Shown here: one piece after another, positions 11,394-23,517 of the stretch
Numbering within the stretch: position 1 is the first letter of the stretch
How the letters are laid out: every line of letters begins with the position of its first letter
Assembly (NCBI GenBank): GCA_011800805.1
Contig: MPNW01000209.1
Location: 20,392 to 84,391 of the forward strand
Source: Hirudo medicinalis
Taxonomy: Eukaryota > Annelida > Clitellata > Hirudinida > Hirudinidae
Reading direction: 5' to 3'
Length of the DNA stretch: 64,000 nucleotides
Translations under genes and position numbers: made by a program
Notes under the pieces: model-generated
What the model was told of the DNA's origin: nothing
The model's input: only the letters and a program-made list of their open reading frames with translations
Database searches by the model: none

Positions 11394-13541
11394 TCAAATA
11401 GCAAGGGCACCCTTGATAAGCTTTTTGACGGTCGTCCCGACGGAACTGGCAGGTGACGTAGTGGTAGTGGGCGAAGTATTTGTCTGGGAAGAAATCTAAA
11501 ATAAAATATGTCAATTGCTATTCACTGTGAATTTATTTAGTTGGTTAACTTTAAAAACTCAATTGAAATAAAATAAAAAATCAAATTAAAACTCATAAAG
11601 TCACTCACGCACTCATACAATAGTTGGACAAATTAAAATTAAATTCATAACTAAATTTCATGTAACAACTTATCTTTACAAGTTGTAAATATTTGGTGTT
11701 GCAGCTAGCTAAAGCATTTCAATCTTGTGGCATGACATGAAGTAAAGTAATATTACATCATTACAAACTGGCCAAATTTAGAAACAATAACAATTCAAAC
11801 CTTAAACAAGAATGGTTGGACAGTGGGGAAGGAAGTGTCAAAAACATGATCAAGTTCCTGCTCCATGGGAATCTTTGGAACGAATTCATGCCTGGCCATG
11901 ACTTCTGTGACGTACAGCATCTTCTCTCTCAACACTTCCCCAACTGCCTCGTAGTAGTGGGATCGTTCTGAGAATTTTCCAAAATAAATTGATGCTAATT
12001 TCAGGACAATAACAATGATAACAAAAATCACAAGAATAAGAATAATAATAATCATCATCATCATTGTAATAATAACATCAAAACAAAGAATGCATCTCTT
12101 AATACTGAAAGTACATAATTAGCAAAATTGAAACATTGATTTTGACAAGCTATGTTATGAATCATCAAAACTAATAAACCTAAAAACAACCATATTTAAA
12201 ACATTTCACAATTTATCGTTACGTTTGTTTAACTCATCATTATTTTCACAAGGAAAAAAGCAAAACATTTAAAAAAATCTCCTCGATGTAAATTCATTGC
12301 ATTAATCTGATGCTATGCGTGCGGCCCCATACAAATAAACTATTATTATTATCATCATTATTACTATTCAAAGAAGATCTAACCCTCATTGGAAGCATGC
12401 ACAATCACCAATTTGATGGTCCATGCCTCCCAAGTGATCTCATCCTTTCTGAACAAATGTGACTTTTTCCTCTGGAAGAACTCGAGGGTGATGGCTCCGG
12501 TGTTGCATCCAACCAGTTTCAATTCATCCCTGAATGAGTTTACCTCTTTCTGAACTGCCTTGTCCAGCTCATCTGAACTGACACGAACCTGTCGAAAAGT
12601 CAGACAAGCAAAAGTAATTAATAAATTACACCAAAAATATAACAATATCAAAGAAATAAAAAAAAGATTATTAATTTTCATGCATTGTGTTGTGTTGTGC
12701 AATTAAAATTTACACATGTTTTTGCACTAACATCAAAGCATTTCTTAATCAAACCATTATGTAAAATATTTGAAGCAATCAAAATTGCTCACATAAGTAA
12801 AATCGATGTGGTTACAGTCAACATCAACAATTCCAAGGGTGCCTATTGAATAACTTCCTTCTTGCTTGTAATGGAACTGTCAAAAGATTGCATGGATGTA
12901 ACATGCTCGAATGCTTGGCAAAATTAAGAAAATTATAGAAATTTAATAAGCCCAAATCATTCGATTGTTCAATTAATAAGAGAACTTACTTTTCCCAAAG
13001 TTCTGTGAAAAAGGACGCTATGGAAAACGCCTAAAAATGGCACATAAAAAACACTTATTGAGAAGGAATGCCAATGCTCAAATAACCACAAACGTTTTTA
13101 AGCGTTATTTATTTACCACTCACTTAAAATAGTTTCTGATATTTGTCTCTCATCCACAATCTGGAAAAAAAATTAAATTCATAGAAACCTTTTCTGAAGT
13201 TGCTATTGTTTAATAAGTTAAAGTTACAAAACAAAATATTGCGACGAACTAACAAATTCAAAAATGTGCATTCTGGCATTCATTCTTCTAGCTGAGAGAA
13301 ACCTTTTATTTGTAAAAATCTAACAACGAAGAAGCAGGCTCAATCAATCTGATACCATATAAGCGATTAGCGCAGTTAACTTTTAAAAATCGGTATTGTT
13401 GAAAAATTAAATTATTCCTATTAAATAAGTCAATTGCAAATAGAATTTGTTTCAGTTTTTGTATATTTATTCGCTTCATTTGTGAAGACACATATGCAAA
13501 TTAGCATTTGAACTTACAGAAATGCCAATTTTGGGCAACAT
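11394..13541 (-). CDS. ATG101: Autophagy-related protein 101 (ATG101)
   Basis: Seven exons on the minus strand: 13518-13541, 13124-13160, 12990-13030, 12793-12876, 12384-12588, 11801-11967 and 11394-11495. All are in phase and give 219 residues, against 218 in vertebrates. Matching blocks include [58 protein letters not shown] and the C-terminal [14 protein letters not shown]101 is a HORMA-fold partner of ATG13 in the ULK1 autophagy-initiation complex and stabilises ATG13. In the WF-finger position, where vertebrates have W-P-F after KKKSR, this protein reads [10 protein letters not shown]; the Phe remains but the Trp appears to be missing. The very small first exon codes only eight residues (MLPKIGIS), and its start is supported by a donor and by length. 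The gene is arranged head to head with the gene starting at 13818. Confidence 0.93.
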
Positions 13542-13817
13542 ATGGTATTTTGCTGTAAAATATGGTTAGTTATTGCTCATGTTAGTTTTTCGATTAAATA
13601 AAATTAAGTGAAGGCCATAATGTAGGCCTTTATCAGTTTCTGTGAAAAGCTATTTATCGGGGCTAGGTGTGCCAAAAGCCAGTTCATGTGAATTCAAAAT
13701 TAATCGTGCGTGACCGAAGTTAACTGCCTCGAAAGAAATCTGACCAAAGAAGCTTGGAGAACAAATTCCTGAAAGTTATTCCTTGTTGTTATCGATATAT
13801 TTCAGATAATTGGCAAA
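13542..13817. promoter_or_regulatory. Likely shared bidirectional promoter region
   Basis: Only 276 bases separate the ATG of ATG101 (minus) from the ATG of the next gene (plus), so both transcripts probably start from this stretch. I found no confident core promoter motif in it. This call is inferred from spacing and orientation only. Confidence 0.4.
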
Positions 13818-15026
13818 ATGGTGAGTATTTCATTAGCACATATTCTAGCGTTATGTCTGTAACAGCAGGACAACAAAAAAAATCACAAGTTTTTGTAATC
13901 AATTCATATTTTAATGTAAATATGGATTGTCGCAAAAAAATCCTAGACGAGGAATTCTTATTAATCTTATTTTGTGACTGCAATCCGATTTAGGAAATTA
14001 GGGATTAATATATTTTTTTCGCTTCGATCAGACCACAGTTTATCAATACCAGGCGAATGCACCTTGTGTGAGCAACGTTTTTTGTCATTACATTTGGTCA
14101 TTGCTAATGATTAACTCATTAATATTACAGCAATTGGTCCAAAAACCAGTCAAACAGAAGGTTTAAACTTTAGTTTGAGTTATATGTTATAATTTAACAA
14201 GTGATCAAATTAATAATTAATTCAGTATTTTATTAATAGAAAAGCTGGCTCTGGTACTTCTGCATGGGCCAAAGAAAAAATGTAAGTGGCGCCTCTTAAG
14301 AGTAATTACTACCTCAGGAAAGTTTTAAGATTATTGAAAACTTTAAGACACGAATTTCGAAATTTCCTCTTAAAAGATTGCCTGGCCAGCCATTTAAATA
14401 GAACTCTTTTCCAAGGGAGCTTTTGGCGGTGCAAGCTGGGTTGTCAACACTACACATTTGCGACTTTACTTTTATTTATCTGATCTTTTGAGCACCTTAT
14501 GTATCCGAAAAGGATCTGAAGCCACTTTTCAATCTCTCTGCCATTTATATAGCGCATCTAACTGAGGACAAGCTGGGTTGCGAACATGCCCCGTTACGAC
14601 TGTTGCCATTACCGCAACCCATTCAGCCATCCTCATTTTTCTGGTTTTATTAAAGGATCAAGAAAGTCATGTCAAACCAGGTTTTGGCGGTGAAGTCACC
14701 ACTTTATATGTTGTCGATCCTCCTGGTCGAACGACGTTCTTGGCTCAAGGAGCCAACCCAAGTACTGCAAACGTAAACACCTGCTCCACGGCATATTCAG
14801 GTGAGCGATTGGGTTCTCAAATATATTAGATGAAGTATTGTAAATCACTGTTAAATATTGTTAATACATTAACCCAGGCCAATATGCTCCTCAAACATCC
14901 GTTCATCTCAGCCATTCAGGACAGCAGGCAAGAGCTTCAAATTTTAGGTTTGAAGATAACTTCGTGAATGGCACCATGCTTCAAAGTTCTGCACCAAGCC
15001 AGCCAAGTGTTGTGATTGTGAATTAA
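13818..15026 (+). CDS. Small four-exon orphan protein
   Basis: Exons 13818-13820 (ATG only), 14240-14281, 14656-14800 and 14878-15026 have good GT-AG sites and stay in phase, giving 112 residues. The protein starts MKSWLWYFCMGQRKN. It continues with a Gly/Pro-rich block (VKPGFGGEVTTLYVVDPPGR), a Ser/Thr/Gln-rich middle with STAYSGQYAPQTS, and ends PSVVIVN. I see no transmembrane segment and do not recognise a family. The last two exons are the best supported. The first two depend on a one-codon first exon and could be wrong; an alternative start inside exon 3 is possible. Confidence 0.5.
14400..14640 (-). mobile_element. Two decayed SINE-like segments inside an intron
   Basis: Two copies of an AAGCTGGGTTG core, at about 14427-14437 and 14571-14581, lie about 145 bases apart. 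Each is followed by a diverged segment resembling the element at 55985-56110 (GCTGGGTTTCGAGCACG and a TTTTATTT stretch). CCATTTATATAGCGC at about 14542-14556 is also shared with 55998-56012. This looks like two fragments of one dispersed family in an intron of the small orphan gene. Confidence 0.4.
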
Positions 15027-15996
15027 GAGCCACTGAGGGCTGATTTTCAGAATGAACTCCAAATCATAAGATTTTTCAATTAGAAGACTGTAGAGTTAAT
15101 AGCAATTACCACATAATTTGAAGATTATTAACTTTATTCATCTAAAGCCATTGAAAATTGAAATCATTTGCATGAATTTGACTACCCAGGCATCTCCTCT
15201 ATCCCAACATTTGGCTCCTTATAAGTTTTTATTTCAAGGAACGTTCTGAGGTTCTTTCAAATAATTCTGTTTTAGATAAAAAAAAAGAGCTTCTTGCGAC
15301 CACATATAAAATCTGAATTGCGTTTAAGCTTCAAAAGTTGTTTGACATAAATTTTCAATGAGTTCTCTGGTCATTACTTTGAAAAAATGTCCAATTTTCA
15401 CTAGAAACGTGTTCATGTGGAAGTAGGGCATACCATCCCATAAGTGAAGAGTATGAAAACCAATGCTGAAGGTCTATAAAAATAAATTGGCATCATTTTG
15501 AGATGACCAGTAATTATGGTCAGTGCAATCATCCAATCAAATAATAGCTCTTAAAGTAAAGAAATGTATGACTTTGCCCAATGTGATCTCATTTTCAAAC
15601 TCATTACATGTTGCTATGACAGAGATATACATTTAGTTTCAATAAAAATTAACTAATTTGCAATGGTAACATACACCCTCATGAATTACACAGAGTGCAA
15701 AAGCAGTAACTGTCGGCAGAAACTCTTCTTATTCACTGCTTCCAATCATTCCTTCTCAAACAACCCCACAGCTATTCAAGCAACTTCTGGAGCTGTTCCT
15801 TTCTAAAGAGCTTGGAAAACCAAGATGCATTAGATAATAGGCCCAAGTAACTATAAAAAAAAATGCAATTGTACAAATTTTGTACAAAAAATGTTATTGC
15901 TTAATAATAATTATAGTGAAACAAGGTTATTTTTTAAGGAACTGATAAAATGTCATCAATTACAAGCAAAGACACACTGCTTAGCTTGGGCCTATT
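15027..15996. other. Intergenic / 3' flanks
   Basis: This stretch between two converging genes has no recognisable exon. It should contain the 3' untranslated regions of the small orphan gene (plus) and of the UPF0449 gene (minus). Confidence 0.6.
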
Positions 15997-16647
15997 TTAT
16001 TGATAGTCTTTAATTTCATCTATTCCATCGAGCTGAGTTCTCAATTCATGGAGTTCGCCTGACATCTTTCTCAAAAAGTCAGTATTTTCCATTTGTTTCA
16101 TCTTCACAATGAAATTTGAAGCTTGGTTAAAAGTGGCTGTACTTGATACAGTCTCCAGGGCATTCAGATCTGATCCTTAAAAACAAAAGTGTAACAAACT
16201 TGTTTAACATCATGAGATTAGTCAAGAAGTTAATCAGTAGTTTAGTCTGGTTGGTGTTGCATTATTCGTTCGTTTCTTATTGATGAGTTATACCAAGTTT
16301 AGGCTTACTGAAGAGATGAAACGTAACATAACATTAATTACATTAATTTATAGTGGTTTGAGTGGATTAATTTGTCTGTGTGATAAACCACTCTACATTA
16401 AACCAGACATTTTGTAAAAGACAGCTGACAATAACTAAGCACCTGAACGACTTTTTTTAAATGTGTCGAAAACTGGGTCGTCTTCGTCAGCTTTAAAGAT
16501 ATCTTCGGCTATTTGTATTAAAGTTGGAGGTTCCGGACGAGAAGTGAACAAATCACCTTTTGTCTTTTGCTTCATAATTTATTAATAAAATTCAAAATGC
16601 GTAATTGAATTTACAGCATAGCCCGACGACTTCTTATCTGAGTCCAT
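15997..16647 (-). CDS. UPF0449 family protein (C19orf25 homologue)
   Basis: Three exons on the minus strand, 16615-16647, 16443-16569 and 15997-16175, give 112 residues in one phase. The N-terminal part (RPEPPTLIQIAEDIF, then DDPVFDTF) matches the conserved RPAPPTVEQILEDV...DPVF block of human C19orf25. The second half (FIVKMKQMENTDFLRKMSGE and on) is predicted to be a coiled coil, and its length is close to the human protein. The family has no established biochemical function. The start MDSDKKSSGYA in the small first exon fits the basic leader of the human protein. Confidence in the family is good although the protein is short. Confidence 0.8.
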
Positions 16648-18135
16648 GAAATCGTGGCCATAAACAAAAATGGTAAAAGTGGTGAAATTTTTGTTATGTC
16701 AAATCGAATTATGTGTAAGCATATAAAGGTAACAAATTATATTTTGTCAGATTTTAGACATTTTATAAAAAAAAATCTAGATGTACCTAAGCTCAGTAAT
16801 ATCATTTTAGCTTGTACCGTATGTTCATTGAACATGTATGTGCTTCCTAAAATCGTTGTGGAATAATTTCTGCATTTTTTAATTATTCCGTGCTTTTGGA
16901 AGCCCAAGCTGTACCTCATGATATTTTTTCATTGTCATTCTTTTTAGCAGATAACAAATACATCGTCATAGATGTTTAGCGGTTTTGTTGACGAAAAATT
17001 GAGAAGTTCTTGTTTGAATCTTGTTAATCAGCAAACTCTTTGATGGAAAAGTCCTATATGACCAATTTTTTCTAAATGTTATTATATTGTTCACATTTGA
17101 TAATGATCACTTTATTGTCACCATCATGGCATTGAATGTATATTGAATGTAAAGCCATTAATGGTTTTATCTAGTTCTACATTCATTAAAGATTTATGAG
17201 TCTCGGAGAACTCAACATAAGCAGTCTTTTGTATAAGCAGATGCTCGAAGCATTGGGAACAATGGAATTGTTCTGGATGAGACATTCCGCCCTTACTTGC
17301 CGGTTATTTAAGTGAGCCAGATGCAACATATGTCAAATATTCTACAACGGTCAGAAAAATGTCTTAAAGCACTTATCAGAACAAGTTCTGAAAAGCAATG
17401 TTGTTTCGCTTTTCAGATGAAGAACAATCTTTTCTTTGTATATCTATACGTTTCTATATTTCTATAGGCATTTCTACTTGTTTACGTTTATCGAATCGGT
17501 TTTGTTCCAGCATTTTTATTATTTGATTTATATGTTAGAAATTATTAGAGATTAGTGATATTGTCATTCATAGTCATATCGTTCCGAAATAAGGACATCG
17601 AGTTCCTAGTCACGATATCATTTCCCCCTTTTAAAATTTCTCACTCTTATGTTTCCTCTCTCGCTTCCATCTATCCCTCAAAGCTTTGCAGTGGACGCCA
17701 TGCATTAACTGGAGAGTATTGCGGATGTGCAATGTCTATTGATCGTTCCTTCCAGGTTGTCCTATTTTTGGGCTATCTCGCACGGATGTTTTCTGAAAGT
17801 GACTCTGAATAACAACTGTCAGGCATTGAAATTTGATCTATTCTTTGTTGTTATTTGCGTTATATAAGTGACTGTTCGGATACAATTTTTAAAGAAGGGA
17901 AGTCCTCAGAATTACTTTTGGTAAATTTAATTATTTATTTTTTAGAGAAAACAGTATTTGTTAAAGAAACATGAGGCTATTACTTTTATATATGAAATGC
18001 AGCCCGCACATGCTAACAAAAGATGTAGTATGGTTTCAACATTCCATCTATTGTTTCAATTTAGTGAGGAATTAATTCGCATGAACTGATTATATCAATA
18101 ATTTTAAAGCAAACTTTTTAAATAAAGGGCTCAGT
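16648..18135. other. Intergenic, divergent gene flanks
   Basis: The UPF0449 gene leaves on the minus strand and the NTPase-TPR gene leaves on the plus strand. Short open frames occur (for example 17555-17812) but show no splice or family support. Promoters for both genes should lie here; I could not place them. Confidence 0.5.
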
Positions 18136-21100
18136 ATGGGTAATTACCACAGCACTAATAAGGAAAAGAGAAATGGAACAATACCCCAACATGAACCAAA
18201 GATGAAACGTCAAGACGGCATTGTAGTTGATGTCAATATTTCTCCTCCTACAATAAAATGGTCTAAAAAGCAAAATAAGAAAAGGCTTGAGAGATCAAAG
18301 AGAATTGATTATTTGGAACTTCAGAATGATGTAGTCAAGGAACGCCCAGTAGTTGTTCCCTCCGAGTTGGAGCAAACAAGAGCATTGGGTATAAAAGATG
18401 TTCCACTTGGAGGAGCTAATGGATCTACTTCTCATCAACCTCAAAAAATGACTCTCTTGCAACATGCTGAATTCCCGAAAATCGGTCTACGGCATTCCGA
18501 AAATGGAATTTTTTCTGAAGAAAGTGAGAAGAAAAATATCGGATCGCAAGAATTACTGAACAAAAATGATAAATTACGAGCCTGCGAAAAGAAAGCAATT
18601 CATTTAATTCGCGTATTTCCTCGCTTACCAGAAAAACCTGGAGATGATTTTGATATTAAAAAATCTGATCAAATAATTCAAGACAAAAATATTATTTGTG
18701 AGAACAATATTGTTGAAAATAGTGAATTGGACGAACATGTGGAGTCGTCTGTTAGTTGTGGAACTGTTGCCATTGGCGGGCGTTTTGTTACGGTTAATGA
18801 CGATGATGGAAAAGGTTTGGAGTTAGCGAAATTTAAATATGATCTCGAAAGGGAAAGGCTGAGGTCAGATAAAATCCGGCCCGTATCTTTGCCAATTGCC
18901 ACTAGTCAAAAGGATAAATCGAGGTGCTCAATGTCAAAAACTCTAGAGCGACCGGATATTAAATTGAAAGAGCAACGGGATGTGAAAAGGACAATTTTCT
19001 TTGACGATGAGATAAAACATTTTGGCGACATCAATGGTGGTGCTAGAAGACACTCCAAAGAGAGCTGGATTTGTACGTTGAGGAGTCAGAAGTCTTCGAC
19101 TATCAATAAAGCATTGCAAGGTTAGCCTGCATTCATCTACTGACTTAAATTATGATTAAGATGATTATGTTTGTAAACGTTTTTGTACAAGTTTTCCTTA
19201 CTTGTTTTTGTTTTGATTGCATGTTTGAAACTGAGAAAAGTTGTAACAATTATATTCAGTAGAGAATCAGGGTATATTTACTAAATTTTAGGCCTGAAAG
19301 TTACACCGCTGGATTCCAAATTATACCTCCCAAATTCTCTTGAGTTGGGAATTAGCAAAAAGAGGGAGCTCTACAAAGTCAATGAAATGGTGGAGTTGCT
19401 CTCAAAGCCAGGGGCCCTGATAAACTTAGTTGGATGTCATGGAAGTGGTAAATCAGAAATTCTGTCAGTTCTGGGTCAGTTGGAAATTAAATTATGCTTG
19501 CAAAAACTAACATATATGAATTCAAAATGATTATTTATTCAGGTTTGCAATTTGTTAAGAACAAAGAAATTGCATGCCTTACAGTTGATTGTCATGGATG
19601 CGACGATGAAAGAAGTGTGCTGCAATGCCTGTTCAGAACTCTCAATCTCAATTTAAATCCGATACCTGATGATTGGCTTGGTGATGACAATCAGTGCTAC
19701 ATTCGATACAAAGAGCTCCTCAAATGGTTGATCAATTACATATCTTTCCATGGTCAAATTCAGCTCATCGTTTTGATGGTCGATGGACTCAGCATCGATT
19801 CGAGTCTCGGTAGAAGTTGCGTTGAAGAGTTTTTCATTCCGTTGTTGGAAAGGTGCATATCTTGTCTGAGTATTTTGTTGAGTTCAAGCTCAAATTACCT
19901 TGATGTTTCAGAAGAGAATTTAGCATTGAATAGCCAAATGATTAAAATCTCAAATAGCATGCCAACCATTGATTTATTGGATGTAAATGATATTAAAGTC
20001 TCCATTGATGGCAATAAGGAGATTGTGGATGATGGACACAATGCCCAATTGACACATATTCGAGCTTTCAAGCTTCAAAGCAGCCCATACTTCCCTGGCA
20101 ATACATCGGGTGGATCCTTGTTGTATGACTCATCTATCGTTAGTGAAAACAATGGAGTTCTTGAAGAAATTGCTTTGAAATATCGTTTAACTCTGCTATC
20201 TTGCAAAGTTTTGATAAATGCTGCAGAAGTGAAACCTGGTTCTCTTCATCATTTGATTCAAAAGGCTGAATCTTGTACTCACCCCAGCTTGATTGTTCTT
20301 GAAAATGAATTCGTTACGAGGCAAGAAAAGTTAAAATCATCTACTCGAGATAGAATGGCAGTCGATACTGATGGGAATAGCAAACAGTTTCAAGTTGAGA
20401 TAATGAATGCCAGCGTCATTCTTGCAGCTTTGGAGACTATGGAAGATGAGGAACAAACATTGGCCTCTCTGATGTGGCTGATGTCTGACTTTAGATTGGG
20501 TTTTGATCTCGAGTCTGTATTGTGTGTCATGAGCACTAGAAAATTCCTCGAAAATGACCTTGACTGGAGAATGAATTTAAGTGCAAAACTCGAAACCCTG
20601 TCTTGTGGCACCTTAAAAGAATCGCACGAGGAGAGATCTAAGGTACTCAATGCTATTACAAGACTTGTGAAGTTGGGTTTCCTTCAAATTGTAAAGTCTC
20701 CTGTAACATTCTCCTCACCACTGTCTTCAAGAAGAGGATCACTGATTGATCCCATTGCTAAACCTAGCAGGTTCCTTGACCAAAAACTAAATTCTTTCAT
20801 GACCGATAGATTTGAAGTTTCTTCGGATAAACTCTTTCCGAGATATAGGATACCAAACTCCATCAGCCCTGTTGCACGACATTTGAGACCTGAATTTTTT
20901 GGAAGGCCAAATTTGGTTTTAGATCATTTGATGGCAAAGAAAATGCTTGCTTGTTATCAAGCATTTTATTCCAATGAATCTTTTAGCAGTGTACTCAGTG
21001 AATTAGATATGATTTATTCTGATTTTATTAGATGTCTCGAAAGAAATGTTGTCGTGGAGCAGGATTCAGACATAATAAAATCCCCTACTGAGTTTAAAGC

Positions 21101-23517
21101 ATGTCAGCCAATGATGCATGCTTGCCATCACCTGACTACTCTACCTGGTGCCATTTTCCTTGCTCAGACACTGCCACTATCCACCTACATGAAAATATTT
21201 GTTGGAATTTCTAATAAGATGAAACAAAGAGATGGAACAAAAGACAGCACCATGAAGGATTCTTCTTCCCTGGAATACAGAGCTCTTATGTGCATAATCT
21301 TGAGACATAAGATGTCTGCCTCTCAGAGTAAGACTTTTGCAAATGACCCTTTGATCTCTGGTGTAAATTCTATGAAGACAAAAGTAGACAAAAATCGCTT
21401 AGTTGCACGTTCATCAGCTGCATCAGCATCACCGACCGCAGGATTGTCGTGCGGGGAAGTCGATGATCCAACCAATCTTTTCAACTCCATCAACGGTATT
21501 TCTGGCTCAAGTCAACTGCACGAGGCCTCAGTGACTGACATGATATCAAGAATCAAGTTTCTTCTTTTCCAGGCAATTTAGCTCACTTTGTATCTTTGAC
21601 CTCAAATTTTAAATAAAATAGATTTTGAGGTTACATTCAGGTATGAAAATCAATTTTTTAATACTCCTTTCAGGTTAATAAGGCTGACAGAGCATTCTTT
21701 TACTACATCATGGGCATTCATCTGTGGCCAGGTGATCAAGATCAGGCTTTGACATTGATGAAGAAGTCATTGGATTTGTTCAAAGAATCGAACCCGGATC
21801 AAGGTATAATGGAAGTATTCTTATCTCATATTTCTCAAAATAAACAATAAGCTTCATTATTATAAGCCCCTACAAAAATATTGCCGAGATTATATAGATA
21901 ATTATAGAGGTTATGCAGTATGTTCAAATGATTCATTCTACATTATACAGGTGGTGAAATTCTTCCTAACTTTGGTCAAGTATGCATCCAAATTGTCAGC
22001 GAAACTTATTCCTGGATGCTGCTGTCCACTCATCGAACACAAGCAGCCCGTCACATGTACAACTTAGTTGATTCGTCCCCCTCGTCATCATCTTCAACAT
22101 CGCTCGTTTCACCGCCAACAATTTCACAGAACTTTTTCCCAACTGCTTCATCAACATCTTCATCCTATTACTCTCTTCATTCCCATCACGGACTTTCCCC
22201 CTCGTCTTGTACGAGCCGAAACGAGGAAGTCGGTAACGGGTGTATTACCGATAAACGGGTCGACATTTGTTCACTCGGAGACTGTGCCAATGTTTCAATG
22301 AAAGGCAATGGTGGAAATTATGGCCAGCCACCACTAGAGGGGCCATCCTTGACAAATGACATTGGAAATTCAATAAAGGACAAAAACGACTTCGAACAGG
22401 TGCTGGGAAACAGTGAATCTCTGACCATTCTGACTCATTGTAGAAACACTTTGAAGTCCATGAGTGATTTCAACAGTCACAATTCAAAAAGTGTAATTTC
22501 CAGGAATGATACTTTAATACTGGACAAGCATCCTCTCAAATTGAGGGGTTTGGAATGTCGAAGGAAAATCTGGAGTGAACTAGGACTGCTGGCGAGAGCA
22601 AGAGACACGGCAAAGTCTTTTGTGGAACTTTCTCAGCAGTGGTGGGGACCAGATCATCCTTCGACCTCAGGAGCTCTCATGGGGCAATGCCTGGTGGCTG
22701 AGAAGTTGGGTAGAAACAATGAGGCAATTGAGGCCTGTGTTCAAGCTCTTCTCTCGAGACTCAAAGTAAGGACATTTATTTATTACTATTTGTTAACATG
22801 GAATCACTTTTCACTATGAATAAAGTCTGCCAATTCTAATGTGTACATTTGTAACGTAGAAGATTGATGGAAACTGCGAATTAATTATATCTGAATGTTC
22901 TCTTGATTTTTGAGATGATTTTGCTTCAGCAGGGTTTAATGAGTGCCATTACTTTAATTGTCATTCTGCTCATAAATGTCTCAGTTTTTTGGAGACAAGC
23001 ACCACAGCTCTGTGGAGTCTTGTGTGGTTCTCAGTCGACTCTTGCTAAAGTGCTCCATGTATGAAGAAAGCCTTGAACTGGCCAATAGAGCTCTCAACAT
23101 GACCACCTTCCTGCTGCCTCAGAGGGAGGACCACGTCCTAGAAGTGGAAAAGATCATCGCAACTGCCGAGAAAAAGCTGAAGTCAGAGAAACCGAAAAGG
23201 GAAGTTAGTTTGTTGTTTCTTCCCATAAACTGCAATTTTGAAATTTGTTTTCATCAAAAAAGTCTATTGGACAAAAACAATCTATGTGGCCAATATCCTT
23301 TTCAAATGACTGATTTGAAGCTCAACTTACTTCTAAGGCAACAGCCAGCATTCTGAAATCTGTCACATTTCATCCTAAAGACATATTGATTGGGAAGAAC
23401 GAGGAGGGAGACATGGAGAAGGACAAAGAGAAAAAGGCTCAGGATGTGATGATTTGTTCTTCAGCCATCTGCAAGTTCGATCCAGAGTTGGCTCAGACCT
23501 TTCACAGGTGTTTCCAG
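18136..23517 (+). CDS. P-loop NTPase with TPR repeats, predicted N-myristoylated; unassigned
   Basis: Exons 18136-19120, 19292-19474, 19543-21572, 21674-21803, 21951-22765, 22985-23203 and 23338-23517 form one open frame of 1514 codons. A last exon is probable and may be 23856-24017. The N-terminus MGNYHS fits the N-myristoylation pattern (Gly2, Ser6). Residues about 1-330 are polar and basic with little predicted fold. The second exon has a Walker A motif, GCHGSGKS, and a VLMVDG segment follows that could be Walker B. Two kinesin-light-chain-type TPR units with GPDHPSTSGAL and GDKHHSSVESC lie in exons 5 and 6. The order P-loop NTPase then TPR is that of STAND proteins; nephrocystin-3 and TTC41 share this order, and nephrocystin-3 is also myristoylated, but I cannot align this sequence convincingly with either. 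The intron after 21572 seems to use a GC donor. Exon structure is good, function unknown. Confidence 0.7.
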
